Below the pieces are notes generated by a model. The model was given only the letters and a program-made list of their open reading frames with translations. It did not search any database and was not told the origin of the DNA. The translations under genes were made by a program, and so were the position numbers. Below, in pieces: positions 16,604-25,123 of a stretch of 64,000 nt of DNA. Source of the DNA: Rhizobium gallicum bv. gallicum R602sp (GTDB lineage: Bacteria; Pseudomonadota; Alphaproteobacteria; Rhizobiales; Rhizobiaceae); NCBI RefSeq assembly GCF_000816845.1, contig NZ_CP006880.1, positions 1,860,001 through 1,924,000 of the forward strand. The letters run 5' to 3'. Every line of letters begins with the position of its first letter. Position 1 is the first letter of the stretch.

Positions 16604-17002
16604 CTATACCGCTTCAGGGATGCGAGCGATAACCTTGATTTCGAAATCAAAACCGGAGAGCCAGTTCACACCGATTGCCGTCCAGTTGGGATAAGGCGGA
16701 CTGCTGAAGATCTGGTTCTTGACGGCCATGATGGTCTCGAACTGGTTTTCGGGATCTGTGTGGAACGTGGTTACATCGATAATATCGTCGAAGGTGCAGC
16801 TTGCCGCTTTCAGTGTTGCCCTCAGGTTGTCGAAGGCCAGTTCGACCTGACGCCCGAAATCAGGTTCGGGAGTCCCATCGGAACGACTGCCGACCTGCCC
16901 GGAGACGAAGAGGAGGTCGCCGGAGCGGATCGCGGCTGAATAGCCGTGTGCTTGGTAAAGTGCATGCCTATCGGCGGGAAAAATTGCGTCACGTTGCGTC
17001 AT
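16604..17002 (-). CDS. RidA (YjgF/UK114) family protein
   Basis: 132 residues from an ATG with GAGAGA eight bases upstream. Conserved features: HGYSAAIRSGDLLFVSGQVG (residues 18-37), QVELAFDNLRATLKAA, and PPYPNWTAIGVNWL. The usual substrate-binding arginine of true RidA deaminases (in the RxxVEV or RVAV strand) is not seen, as the position reads TAIGVNWL. It may therefore belong to an Rid subfamily without imine deaminase activity. It diverges from a TetR regulator with three operator-like sites between them, which probably repress both. Confidence 0.88.
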   Translation of the reverse strand: MTQRDAIFPADRHALYQAHGYSAAIRSGDLLFVSGQVGSRSDGTPEPDFGRQVELAFDNLRATLKAASCTFDDIIDVTTFHTDPENQFETIMAVKNQIFSSPPYPNWTAIGVNWLSGFDFEIKVIARIPEAV

Positions 17003-17087
17003 GTGTCGATCTCTCTTCATCTTGGTGGGTGGCACTTGATGAGCAAAACGCTGCTTGGGGAGCTTCACAGGCTTTCGCATCATTGAT

Positions 17088-17150
17088 ATACGCCACGTAT
17101 GTCAACTATCAAACATACGCCTCGTATGTCAATACATATACGTCACGTAT
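17088..17150. promoter_or_regulatory. Three tandem 13-bp palindromes, probable TetR operators
   Basis: ATACG-NNN-CGTAT occurs three times: 17088-17100 (spacer CCA), 17115-17127 (CCT) and 17138-17150 (TCA). All half-sites are identical and only the spacer varies. Centre-to-centre distances are 27 and 23 bases. They fill the promoter region between the divergent RidA and TetR genes. Confidence 0.8.
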
Positions 17151-17166
17151 GCGAAAAGCGGGAGTC

Positions 17167-17760
17167 ATGATGATGATAAAGCGACGCGTCGAGATGATGG
17201 AAGAGACCCGCGCAAAGCTGGTTGCTGCTGCGCGAAAGGCATTTGCCGAAAAAGGCTATGCTGGCGCCTCCATGGACGAGTTGACCGCCGAGGTCGGCCT
17301 CACTCGGGGAGCGCTTTATCACAACTTCGGGGACAAGCGTGGCCTTTTGGCTGCCGTCGTCAACCAGATAGACGCTGAAATGGCCTCGCGAGCGCAGGAG
17401 ATCGGCGGTCGAGCGGAAAACGCCTGGGAAGGGCTGCTTACTGAGGGTACGGCCTATATCGAAATGGCGCTCGATCCCGAAGTGCAGCGGATCGTTCTGC
17501 TCGACGGGCCAGCGGTCCTCGGAGATCCATCGCAATGGCCTAGTCAGAGCAACTGCTTGCAGGCGACAAAGCAGACGGTAAAGCGGCTGATCGCGCAAGG
17601 GATCTTGAAGCCAGTGGATGCAGAGGCGGCCGCCCGGCTTCTGAATGGCGCCGCGCTCAATGCGGCTCTCTGGATTGCGGCCAGCGAAGATCCGAAGGAT
17701 GTCTTCCCGAAGGCCGCCCAGGCCTTCCGTTACCTGGCCACGGGTCTGCTTGCAAATTGA
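17167..17760 (+). CDS. TetR/AcrR-family regulator
   Basis: 197 residues from the ATG with GGGAG five bases upstream. The N-terminal helix-turn-helix is standard: TRAKLVAAARKAFAEKGYAG, ASMDELTAEVGLTRGALYHN, FGDKRGLLAAVV (residues 12-63). The C-terminal part is an all-helical ligand domain with a conserved YIEMALDPEVQRIVLLDGP segment. It most likely binds the three palindromes directly upstream and represses itself and the divergent RidA gene. The open frame continuing further upstream overlaps RidA and is not used. Confidence 0.92.
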   Translation: MMMIKRRVEMMEETRAKLVAAARKAFAEKGYAGASMDELTAEVGLTRGALYHNFGDKRGLLAAVVNQIDAEMASRAQEIGGRAENAWEGLLTEGTAYIEMALDPEVQRIVLLDGPAVLGDPSQWPSQSNCLQATKQTVKRLIAQGILKPVDAEAAARLLNGAALNAALWIAASEDPKDVFPKAAQAFRYLATGLLAN

Positions 17761-18485
17761 TGATCTCATCCACCCTGCCACGCGCCGCGATCGTGCGCCG
17801 GCCCCGACAAAGAAAGTCCCTCGTAGCGCCCTCCCGCCAGTCGCTCGACCCTTGGCGTCGGGTGCTCTCCACGCCCCGCAAGCGCATGAACCGCGATCAC
17901 GCAACCGCACGGCAGCAGGAAATGCGCAATGTCTTCGTTACATTTTTGCTTCAATGCAACCGCAACACCTGCCCTGCCCGCAGAAGCCAAGGATGGGAAG
18001 GACAGGGCAGGTGCGGGATTGTCGAGCGGACTGTGACGTCGGAGCGTGACCCCTTCGCCGAGAAATCACGATCAAGCCGCCAAGGAACCTAATCTGCGCC
18101 GGTTGGCATAATAAGTAAGGTGGCGAATTGCCTCGGTGAAAGGAGTTCCTTGCCGCCTGCGCCCCTTCGATATCGTGAAAGCAGCACGGATGACTTTTTT
18201 GTGACCCGCTGTCGGATCGGATCCTCCTCCAACGTCCTTTGAATGCGACGACGAATTCAATGATGGGAGGAGAATGAACATGCTGACTGTCGCGGGCCAT
18301 TACAGCGTTCCAGCGATCGGCCGAGGACTGGCGTGCAGTTCCAACTTGGAAATGTCCAGAAAAACCACATCGGTCACTCGGGGCCTCCGCTCTGACAGCT
18401 TAAGTGGCCGAAACGTTCTGCTTCCCGCCCCCTACGCACTTGTCAACGCCGTGACGCTGTCTGTTTGAAACTGGAGGAAATCAAG
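17761..18485. other. Gene-poor interval with a hairpin
   Basis: Holds the inverted repeat CACCTGCCCTG/CAGGGCAGGTG (17966-17976 and 18003-18013). The small open frames either side look non-coding. It separates the TetR and GST genes. Confidence 0.45.
17966..18013. repeat. 11-bp perfect inverted repeat
   Basis: CACCTGCCCTG and CAGGGCAGGTG around a 26-base loop, about 200 bases downstream of the TetR gene. It lacks a T run and is not clearly a terminator. Confidence 0.5.
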
Positions 18486-19118
18486 ATGATGAAACTATAT
18501 GGATTAGGTCCGACGCGCTCGCTTCGCGCACTTTGGGCCCTTCAAGAGCTCGACGCGGAATTCGAGTTTGTTCCCGTCAACCTCCTGGCTGGCGAAAACC
18601 GTCGCCCCGACTTCCTGCGCCTCAATCCCGCCGGAAAACTCCCGGTGCTGGTTGACGGTGACCTTGTACTTACAGAATCCGCCGCGATCGTCATGTATTT
18701 AGCAGAAAAGTATGACGCCAAAGAGCTCATGCCCGCCGACTTAAGGGAACGGGCGCGGGCGTACCGCTGGTCTATGTTTGCGGTCACCGAACTTGAACAG
18801 CCGCTGTGGCGGATCGCCAAGCACGCCTTTATATACCCCGAAGACAAACGACTGCCGCAAGACATAGCTCTCGCCAGAGAGGAGTTTATGGCGATGGCGG
18901 CAATACTTGAGCGTCACATGGATGGGCGTGAGTTCATCGTCGGCGATAAAATTACCATCGCTGATTGCGTCACCGCCTATGTTGTCGATTGGGGCAATGA
19001 AAATGGGCTGGTTGACGGCTGTCCAAATCTCAAAGCCTATCTTGAGCGGATGTACGCGCGCCCCAAGGCGCCGCAGCGCATCGCCGAAGCCCTCGCAAAC
19101 CTCCAACCTGTTGCCTGA
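18486..19118 (+). CDS. Glutathione S-transferase family protein
   Basis: 210 residues from the second-codon ATG pair with GAGGAAA seven bases upstream. The N-terminal thioredoxin-like domain shows MKLYGLGPTRSLRALWAL, NPAGKLPVLVDGDLVL and TESAAIVMYLAEKY, where ES is the glutathione gamma-glutamyl contact. The C-terminal helical domain has KITIADCVTAYVVDW, the GST N-capping/D box region. Probably a cytosolic detoxification enzyme; the electrophile is unknown. It appears monocistronic. Confidence 0.93.
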   Translation: MMKLYGLGPTRSLRALWALQELDAEFEFVPVNLLAGENRRPDFLRLNPAGKLPVLVDGDLVLTESAAIVMYLAEKYDAKELMPADLRERARAYRWSMFAVTELEQPLWRIAKHAFIYPEDKRLPQDIALAREEFMAMAAILERHMDGREFIVGDKITIADCVTAYVVDWGNENGLVDGCPNLKAYLERMYARPKAPQRIAEALANLQPVA

Positions 19119-19698
19119 TCGAGATCTTCGGAAGTGCGCTCCGTGACAGGCGATGCCTGCCTGCTACCCGAAGCACGCACCGAGAAACTGCGAACCTTCT
19201 TGCGCAGCCGGCTTGCCGATCTGAGGTAACCAACGGTCGCGTCGTCTATTCTCGGTGATGTTCGATTGAGGGGGCGCAGGCAAGGAGGTGAAATCCGGTC
19301 ACCGCTGCCGTGACTTGAAGAATACGACGAGGGCTCGTCCAAAAGGTTCAAAAATGGCGAGCCCTGTCGCACCTCGTGCCGCGGGAGCTCATCTCAATCC
19401 CCGCTGCACTTGGAATCACGGTCTTTGTGTCCCTGTGAAAAAATGATGCCAAAAGTCAGCTCGGGGGCAAACTAGCTAAAAAGGATTAGTACGGTAGCAC
19501 ATCTTCAGCGCAGGTGCCGCCGAGAAGGAAAATGCCTCTTTCTCAGGCATCGACAATCTCCATTGTCGTGGCTCCATCAAGGCGTTCGAGCGGCAGCGTT
19601 TCGGCAATGACAGTGACGGGTGCGCGTCCCCATATCGCCGATTGACCAGCTGCCATCTTGGTCGCGTCTGGCGTAATATTGCGGGCTTATTCGAATTA
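19119..19698. other. Intergenic region holding a degenerate copy of the 20.05-kb upstream region
   Basis: Sequence around 19320-19550 resembles 20040-20220: the GGGCTCG/CGAGCCC hairpin, a CAATCCC(C/A)-CTGCACT block and a GAGAAGGAAAA block recur in the same order. No gene is supported. Confidence 0.5.
19331..19364. repeat. GGGCTCG/CGAGCCC hairpin repeat, copy 1
   Basis: Arms at 19331-19337 and 19358-19364 with a 20-base loop; same arms as the elements at 20051 and 34784. Confidence 0.5.
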
Positions 19699-19965
19699 TC
19701 ACTTTGGTCTCTGTTTTTCGGTGAGCTGAATCGCGGTCACGTCAATGTTCTCATCGCCGGCGATGCTGGCCATTAGCCGATCCAGGCTTTGTTCGTTGGT
19801 GACACCGTGCTGATAGAAATAGATGATCTGGCTTGCGAGTTGGTCGCGCTCAGCGTCGCCCGTTATGTGATGGGTAGTACAGATGCGATCGAAGATTCTC
19901 TTGCAGATTTCAACATCGTCGTTCTGTAAGGGCATTTCACGGGCAGAGAAATGGTCTCTGGTCAT
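19699..19965 (-). CDS. Hypothetical protein, 88 aa, EcfG-promoter gene
   Basis: The ATG at 19965 has GAGGAAA seven bases upstream; an in-frame TTG 15 bases earlier would sit on that site. The protein is helical and acidic: NDDVEICKRIFDRICTTHHI, DQLASQIIYFYQHGVTNEQS, LDRLMASIAGD. I do not recognise the family; the length and style match small rhizobial stress proteins. A perfect EcfG promoter lies about 215 bases upstream with a hairpin-containing long leader between. Confidence 0.65.
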   Translation of the reverse strand: MTRDHFSAREMPLQNDDVEICKRIFDRICTTHHITGDAERDQLASQIIYFYQHGVTNEQSLDRLMASIAGDENIDVTAIQLTEKQRPK

Positions 19966-20050
19966 GGTTGGTTTCCTCAATACTCCCTAAGAAGCCAACA
20001 GAAACCCCGCCAAAAGCGGGGTAAGGTATCTCACGATGTTATTGCGACAA

Positions 20051-20083
20051 GGGCTCGTCTAGAGAGGGGTCGAAGGCGAGCCC
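20051..20083. repeat. GGGCTCG/CGAGCCC hairpin repeat, copy 2
   Basis: Arms at 20051-20057 and 20077-20083. If the EcfG promoter at 20180 is used, this element is transcribed in the leader of the 88-aa gene. A further CCCCGC/GCGGGG hairpin at 20005-20021 lies closer to the gene. Confidence 0.5.
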
Positions 20084-20179
20084 AAGCCATCAGTCTAGTG
20101 CCCAAGGGATAATCCCACTGCACTAGGGCGCACGTCGACTTCAGCGACTGGAGGAAGCTGAAAAAACCGTGCAATCGAC

Positions 20180-20204
20180 AACGCGCACGAGAAGGAAAAG
20201 TTCC
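20180..20204 (-). promoter_or_regulatory. EcfG/RpoE2-type promoter with long leader
   Basis: Minus-strand GGAAC (20204-20200), 16 bases, CGTT (20183-20180). The next minus-strand gene starts at 19965, giving a leader of roughly 210 bases. Confidence 0.7.
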
Positions 20205-20302
20205 CCGGTATTCGGCGCATGCTCCGGGCAGTTTCTCAACATCGAGCGCGGGTTAACATCGACGCCCGTATGACGTCTCTGGGCTGACCGTGGCAAACGG
20301 GT

Positions 20303-21211
20303 TTAGCGAACTGGTCGCAAGACCTGTCTTGCCAGATCGATGAAGGCGCGCAGCTTCGGTTGGGCTTGAGTGCGCTGCGGAAAGTAAAGGAAAAGACCAG
20401 GCGTCGTCGGCAGGAACTGCTCAAGCACACGAACAAGCTGGCCGGCGCGCAATTCCGCGTCTACGGCGATATCGGCGACATAGGCGAGGCCAAGGCCGGC
20501 CCGTGCCCAGGAGACGAGCAGCGCACCGTCGTTGACGATCAGGCTACCCGGCGGGTCCACGGAGAAGCTCCGGCCGTCGCGTTCGAACTCCCACCTGTAG
20601 AGCGCGCCCGAATTCGGAAAGCGATACCGAATTGCCTCATGGCCCGCCAGGTCCTGTGGTGCCTCCGGTCGGCCGCGAGCGGCGAGATATGCGGGGCTCG
20701 CCACGACCGCCCAGGTAATGTCCCGGGAAAGACGCACCGCGACCATGTCACGCTCGACATACTCGCCGATGCGGATGCCGGCATCGAAACTGCGTGCGGA
20801 CAGGTCGACTGTCGCATCCTCGACCGCCACCTCGACTGCGATCCTCGGATACTCGCGCCTCAACGCGGGAACGACAGGCTCCATAACCAATGGCACCGCC
20901 ATGCGCGGCACTGTGAGGCGCAACAATCCCGACGGTTCGTGCACCGAGGCGGCGTCCTCGACAGCGGCGATGATTTCGGCGGCCGCAGGAGCGGTGCGCG
21001 CCAGCAGAGCCGCGCCGGCTTCCGTCAGGCCGACGCGACGTGTCGTGCGGATGAACAAAGGCGTCCCAAGCTTTTCTTCGAGGGACTTCACCGCCTGGCT
21101 TACGGCAGCTGGCGACACACCCAGTCGGGCGGCCGCTGCGGTGAAGCTGCCGGCCGCCGCCGCCGCAAGGAAAGCTGGGAGGCCAAAGAATGGATCCGAT
21201 CGCAAGCTCAT
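20303..21211 (-). CDS. LysR-family transcriptional regulator
   Basis: 302 residues from the ATG before SLRSDPFFGLPAFLAAAA. The winged helix contains GSFTAAAARLGVSPAAVSQA and VKSLEEKLGTPLFIRTTRR, then VGLTEAG. The effector domain is complete and ends with LRAFIDLARQVLRP. It belongs to the DmlR/AaeR-like LysR subgroup by its RRVGLTEAG segment. It diverges from a Tat-exported SDR gene with 105 bases between starts and is probably its regulator. The inducer is unknown. Confidence 0.92.
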   Translation of the reverse strand: MSLRSDPFFGLPAFLAAAAAGSFTAAAARLGVSPAAVSQAVKSLEEKLGTPLFIRTTRRVGLTEAGAALLARTAPAAAEIIAAVEDAASVHEPSGLLRLTVPRMAVPLVMEPVVPALRREYPRIAVEVAVEDATVDLSARSFDAGIRIGEYVERDMVAVRLSRDITWAVVASPAYLAARGRPEAPQDLAGHEAIRYRFPNSGALYRWEFERDGRSFSVDPPGSLIVNDGALLVSWARAGLGLAYVADIAVDAELRAGQLVRVLEQFLPTTPGLFLYFPQRTQAQPKLRAFIDLARQVLRPVR

Positions 21212-21316
21212 GTGTCGATTATTAACCCATGCTTTAAAATCCTGAAAGGAGATCGGGATTTTTCCCGGCAATTTCCTCGGTTAGGCTCTCCCCATCGACA
21301 TTAGAGGAGATAGGAC

Positions 21317-22189
21317 ATGACCGACGCAATTACATCCGACAAAATGGTTCTGCCACGCCGCGACATTCTCACTGGCATGCTTGTTGCTGGCGCAACGGTT
21401 GGCGCGGGGTTCGCCGCTAAACCGGCAGGGGCGCAGGCTCCTGGTGTCCTCCAGGGTAAGGTCGCAATCGTTACCGGGGGAACGTCTGGCATCGGCGCGG
21501 CGACCGCCGGCGTCCTAGCTCAGGCCGGAGCCAAGGTTGCGTTCAACGGCCGGCGAGAAGCACTCGGGCGCGAAGTTGAGGGGCGGATTCGGGCCACTGG
21601 CGGCGAGGTCGTCTATATCAAATCCGACGTGCGCGACGCCCATCAGGTCGAGCGTTTCGTAGCTGAAACAGTCGAGCGTTACGGCCGCCTCGACATTGCC
21701 TTCAACAATGCTGGCATCGACCTGCCGCCAGCGCCAATTGCCGATACCGATATTGCCGGCTTCGATGATCAGATTGCGACGAACCTGCGCGGTGTCTTCA
21801 TCGCAATGAAATACGAGCTGCCCCATCTCGTCCGCTCCGAAGGGGTGATGATCAACATGTCTTCGATCGGCGGCCGACATGCCTTTCCAAATATCGTCGC
21901 CTACGGAGCTTCAAAGGCTGCCGTCATCCACATGACTCGCGCCGCCGCACAAGAGTACGGACGGCACGTACGCATCAACGCCATCGCGCCTGGAGCGATC
22001 GAGACGCCGATGCTCGAGCGGGTGCGGCGCGACTGGAAAGTGACGACCGAACAACTTGTTGGCCCCTACCCCATGCGGCGCGCCGGCACGCCGGAGGAGG
22101 TTGCGTCCCTGGTCGTTTTCCTCGCCAGCGATGCCAGTTCCTATATAAGCGGGCACGTCATCGGGATCGACGGCGGGGATCTTGCTTAG
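21317..22189 (+). CDS. Short-chain dehydrogenase with a twin-arginine signal
   Basis: 290 residues. PRRDILTGMLVAGATVGAGF (residues 13-32) is a Tat-like signal, followed by AGAQA cleavage-type residues. The SDR core has VAIVTGGTSGIGAATA (cofactor glycine motif), NNAGID, the catalytic serine in INMSSIGG, and YGASK (Tyr and Lys). It ends with SSYISGHVIGIDGG. Most SDRs are cytosolic, so an exported one is unusual; Tat export of a cofactor-loaded enzyme would explain the signal. GAGGAGA lies seven bases before the ATG. Control by the divergent LysR is likely. Confidence 0.88.
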   Translation: MTDAITSDKMVLPRRDILTGMLVAGATVGAGFAAKPAGAQAPGVLQGKVAIVTGGTSGIGAATAGVLAQAGAKVAFNGRREALGREVEGRIRATGGEVVYIKSDVRDAHQVERFVAETVERYGRLDIAFNNAGIDLPPAPIADTDIAGFDDQIATNLRGVFIAMKYELPHLVRSEGVMINMSSIGGRHAFPNIVAYGASKAAVIHMTRAAAQEYGRHVRINAIAPGAIETPMLERVRRDWKVTTEQLVGPYPMRRAGTPEEVASLVVFLASDASSYISGHVIGIDGGDLA

Positions 22190-22269
22190 TTTTCTGGCTC
22201 CGAAAGCGGGCCTCACCAATCCCCACGGGCCATGTTAAGTTATGACGTTGGGATATTGAGGGTGAACGT

Positions 22270-23091
22270 TTGGTCGAACCTATTTCGCAAGAGCAATTTT
22301 CGGCGCTGAAGCGGAACGCCGTTCTTTCGAATGGGCTTCGGCTTGCCTATGTCGAGATGGGCGACCCCGACGGCGTGCCGATCCTCCTGCTCCACGGATT
22401 TACCGACAGCGCCAGAAGTTGGAGCCTCGCCGCGCCATATCTCGAAGGCTTTCGCGTGATTGCGCCGGACCTGCGCGGCCACGGGCATTCTGACAAACCT
22501 GAGGGCTGCTACACGATACCCGAGATGGCAACTGATGTCCGGCTCCTCATAGAGATGCTGGGTCTTGTGCCAACCCACGTGGTCGGCCATTCGCTTGGTG
22601 GGCGGCTTGCGCAAGCGGTCGCCGAGCGCTGGCCTCGTCTCGTTCTCAAAATCGTTCTCTTATCGACCTCAGCCGCGCTGCGCGAACGTCGGGGGTGGTT
22701 GTGGGAAAACATCAAGATGCTCCGCGATCCGATCGATCCAGAATGCGCATTCATGCGGGAATGGTGTGCTGGAAAACCTCCGGCCGACGAGAATTTTCTT
22801 GCCCATGCTCGACGCGAAAGCGCCGCGTTGCCGTCACGCATCTGGCATTCGATTTACTACGAGCAGCTTGCCTATGACCCCTTGCCACTTCTCCAGGATA
22901 TTTCCGCACCGACCCTCATCCTGCGAGGCGAGGAGGATATGATCGCGACGAAGGAACATCAGGCCCAGATGCTTGAAGCGATCGCTGGCGCGGAGCTCAT
23001 TTCTCTTCCCGGCCACGGCCACAACCTCCACTGGGAAGCCCCTGAAAGAGTGGCCGGCTTAGTTCGGACTTTTCTGGAACGCCCGTGGTAA
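22270..23091 (+). CDS. Alpha/beta-hydrolase fold protein
   Basis: 273 residues from a TTG start with GAGGGTG upstream; no ATG is available before the conserved region. The fold markers are LLLHGFTDSARSW (oxyanion), DLRGHGHSDKP, the nucleophile elbow VGHSLGGRLAQ (Ser about 116), LILRGEEDMI (acid) and GHGHNLHWEAPE (catalytic His). This set is typical of small esterases, epoxide or lactone hydrolases. The substrate is unknown. It follows the exported SDR gene on the same strand after 80 bases, so they may be co-transcribed. Confidence 0.88.
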   Translation: MVEPISQEQFSALKRNAVLSNGLRLAYVEMGDPDGVPILLLHGFTDSARSWSLAAPYLEGFRVIAPDLRGHGHSDKPEGCYTIPEMATDVRLLIEMLGLVPTHVVGHSLGGRLAQAVAERWPRLVLKIVLLSTSAALRERRGWLWENIKMLRDPIDPECAFMREWCAGKPPADENFLAHARRESAALPSRIWHSIYYEQLAYDPLPLLQDISAPTLILRGEEDMIATKEHQAQMLEAIAGAELISLPGHGHNLHWEAPERVAGLVRTFLERPW

Positions 23092-23387
23092 GCCGGAACT
23101 GAGTTGGATTAAGCCCCTTGTGACGGATTCCCTCGGGAGCCTCAATCCGCGCAAGCTGTGTCAGAGGAATGCACGACCTCCCGACCTACGCCTCATTTCT
23201 AGGTGCTGTTCTTGCCTATCAACTATCCGGAGTCGGCCGAGACACGATGCTCGTCATCAGCCGTGACACGGGCCAGATCCTTCGAATATGGCAGCAGCGC
23301 ATTGCGGGCAGCACCCGACGCATCGGCACGAAGGTGGCCGGTGCGAGGAGGCACCGGTCTCTTTCGATTGCGAAATGGCAGAGGCCG

Positions 23388-24155
23388 TTATTGCGCGGCT
23401 TCTTCGATCAAGTCGGCGACGACTTGCGGCTTCGAGGTCATCACGACATGGGAAGCGCCTTCGACCACGACAGTGTGCTTGGAGCCTGCCCGCTCCGCCA
23501 TGAAGCCTAGCGCCTTTGCCGGGATATTCTTGTCGCCGTCGCCATAGATGAACCATGAAGGCAAGGTTTTCCAGGCCGGCTCGCCGGATTTCTCGGTCAG
23601 TGCCGCCTCGGCGATCGGGCGCTGTCCCGCCGCCATAAGAGCGGCTTGTTCCGACGGTACGTCGTGAGCAAACTGCTGGTGGAACTTTGCCTTGTCGATG
23701 TAAAGGTCTATGCCGCCATCGGCCAACTTGACCGGGGCCGCGAGCGCTTCGCCAAGTGTGCCACCTGGAAATTTGCCGGCCAGGTCCGCTGCCGCTTCTC
23801 CAGCTTCCGGTGCGAAGGCTGCGACATAGACGAGCGACTTGACGTTGTCATGACCCCTTGCCGCGTTCGAGATCACTTGCCCGCCATAGGAGTGGCCGAC
23901 GAGGACGACGGCCCCCTCGATACTGCTCACGACGTTTGAGACATATGCTGCATCACTCGAAACACTGCGCAGAGGGTTGGCCGCGGCGACGACCGGATAG
24001 CCGTCCTTTTCGAGAATTTGGATGACGCCGTTCCAGCTCGAAGAGTCGGCAAATGCGCCATGCACGAGGACGACGGTGGGCTTGGCCGACTGAGCGGCAG
24101 CACTACCTGCGAGAAGAGCACCAGCAAGGGCGACGGCGGCAGCAAACTTGGACAT
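23388..24155 (-). CDS. Secreted alpha/beta hydrolase
   Basis: 255 residues. MSKFAAAVALAGALLAGSAAAQ is a signal peptide. The core shows VVLVHGAFADSSSWNGVI, the nucleophile elbow LVGHSYGGQVI (Ser about 92), and a C-terminal EGASHVVMTSKP histidine motif. This is the EstC/HNL-like group of about 230-residue alpha/beta hydrolases. GAAAGGAAATAAC precedes the ATG. A decayed MarR-type regulator gene stands divergently upstream and may once have controlled it. Confidence 0.9.
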   Translation of the reverse strand: MSKFAAAVALAGALLAGSAAAQSAKPTVVLVHGAFADSSSWNGVIQILEKDGYPVVAAANPLRSVSSDAAYVSNVVSSIEGAVVLVGHSYGGQVISNAARGHDNVKSLVYVAAFAPEAGEAAADLAGKFPGGTLGEALAAPVKLADGGIDLYIDKAKFHQQFAHDVPSEQAALMAAGQRPIAEAALTEKSGEPAWKTLPSWFIYGDGDKNIPAKALGFMAERAGSKHTVVVEGASHVVMTSKPQVVADLIEEAAQ

Positions 24156-24464
24156 GTTATTTCCTTTCTATCGTTGGTGGTTTCTCGGAGTGACTCAGCC
24201 TTTTTTAGATGACGATCAGTTTTTGGGGCGAACACGTCGGCGCTGAAATTGGCAAAGCAGCATTCCGCAATGTCTGTTGCGTACGATTTATTTGTGCACA
24301 ATCTAAATAAACGAAAGGGATTTTGCAGTCAATAGCGCGCAAGCAGATCGCACACAAAATATTTTGGAACGCATTATCGCCAACGCAGCCGATACTGAAC
24401 CCGACCTCCCTGATATCGGAAAATGCCATGTTTTCCCATCCATTCGGGCGGGCCACGACCTTCA

Positions 24465-24777
24465 ACCAGCTCTATCGCCCTGCTTGCCGATCTCGGTCTT
24501 ACCTACCCTCAATATCTGGTCTTGGATTCGCTCTGGGAGAGGCCTTGTTTCTGGACTCCAGTACCTTGACGCCCTTGCTGAAGCGACGGCGGGTCTTGTC
24601 ACTCGCACACGCAATCGGCAGGAGGAGCGCCAGGTGCTTCTTCACCTTTCGGCTGAGGGTCAGGCGATTAAGGATCGTACCGCGCCGGTCTCGATGTGCA
24701 TCAGCGATCTTGTGGGGATTGGCGCCGAAAACAGCGCGAGGGATCAGCAATCGAAGCTGTCCGATGCGCTCTCTTAG
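24465..24777 (+). pseudogene. MarR/OhrR-family regulator, frameshifted
   Basis: Pieces in three frames assemble to a MarR/OhrR protein: SIALLADLGLTYPQYLVLDS with LWER, then LFLDSSTLTPLLKR, then GLVTRTRNRQEERQVLLHLS with AEGQAIKDRTAPV. TYPQYLVL and STLTPLLKRL are the OhrR recognition-helix region. The N-terminal redox cysteine region is missing or unrecognisable. Two frameshifts prevent a product. Confidence 0.85.
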
Positions 24778-25123
24778 AGAGGAGGCGTAGAATGAGCCAA
24801 ATCGCATGAAAACGATGTCGATTAATTGAAGTAGCGCTAAAATTCTCTGAGCCGGCCGAAATCTCGCCGATCGGTCGATAAAAAGCACGAGGCCACTCTC
24901 GTGGTTTCTATATGAACTTTGTTTGCGTCTCCCGACGGCGTTGATCGCGAAGCTGCTTTGGTGGCAGAAGCTGCGTCATACCGCACTTTTCGATATGCGG
25001 CAGGAAGGCCGATTCTGGACACTTTCTTTTCATTTGACGCTCCCTAGTTGTTATCTTGCTAACCAAAGCGAAACCTGATTGAAAAAATGACCTTCAGCAA
25101 TGTCTCAACAGTCTGAGGTGGGG
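24778..25123. other. Intergenic region before the GGDEF-EAL gene
   Basis: No gene supported. AT-rich near 25040-25090, where the promoter of the next gene is expected. Confidence 0.5.

Noticed and set aside
17088..17150. Tandem repeats as a mini CRISPR array
   Set aside because: Units are 13-bp palindromes at 23-27-base spacing with no spacers of normal size and no cas genes.
16801..17166. N-terminal extension of the TetR regulator
   Set aside because: Overlaps the RidA gene on the other strand and runs through the three palindromes; the ATG at 17167 has its own ribosome-binding site.
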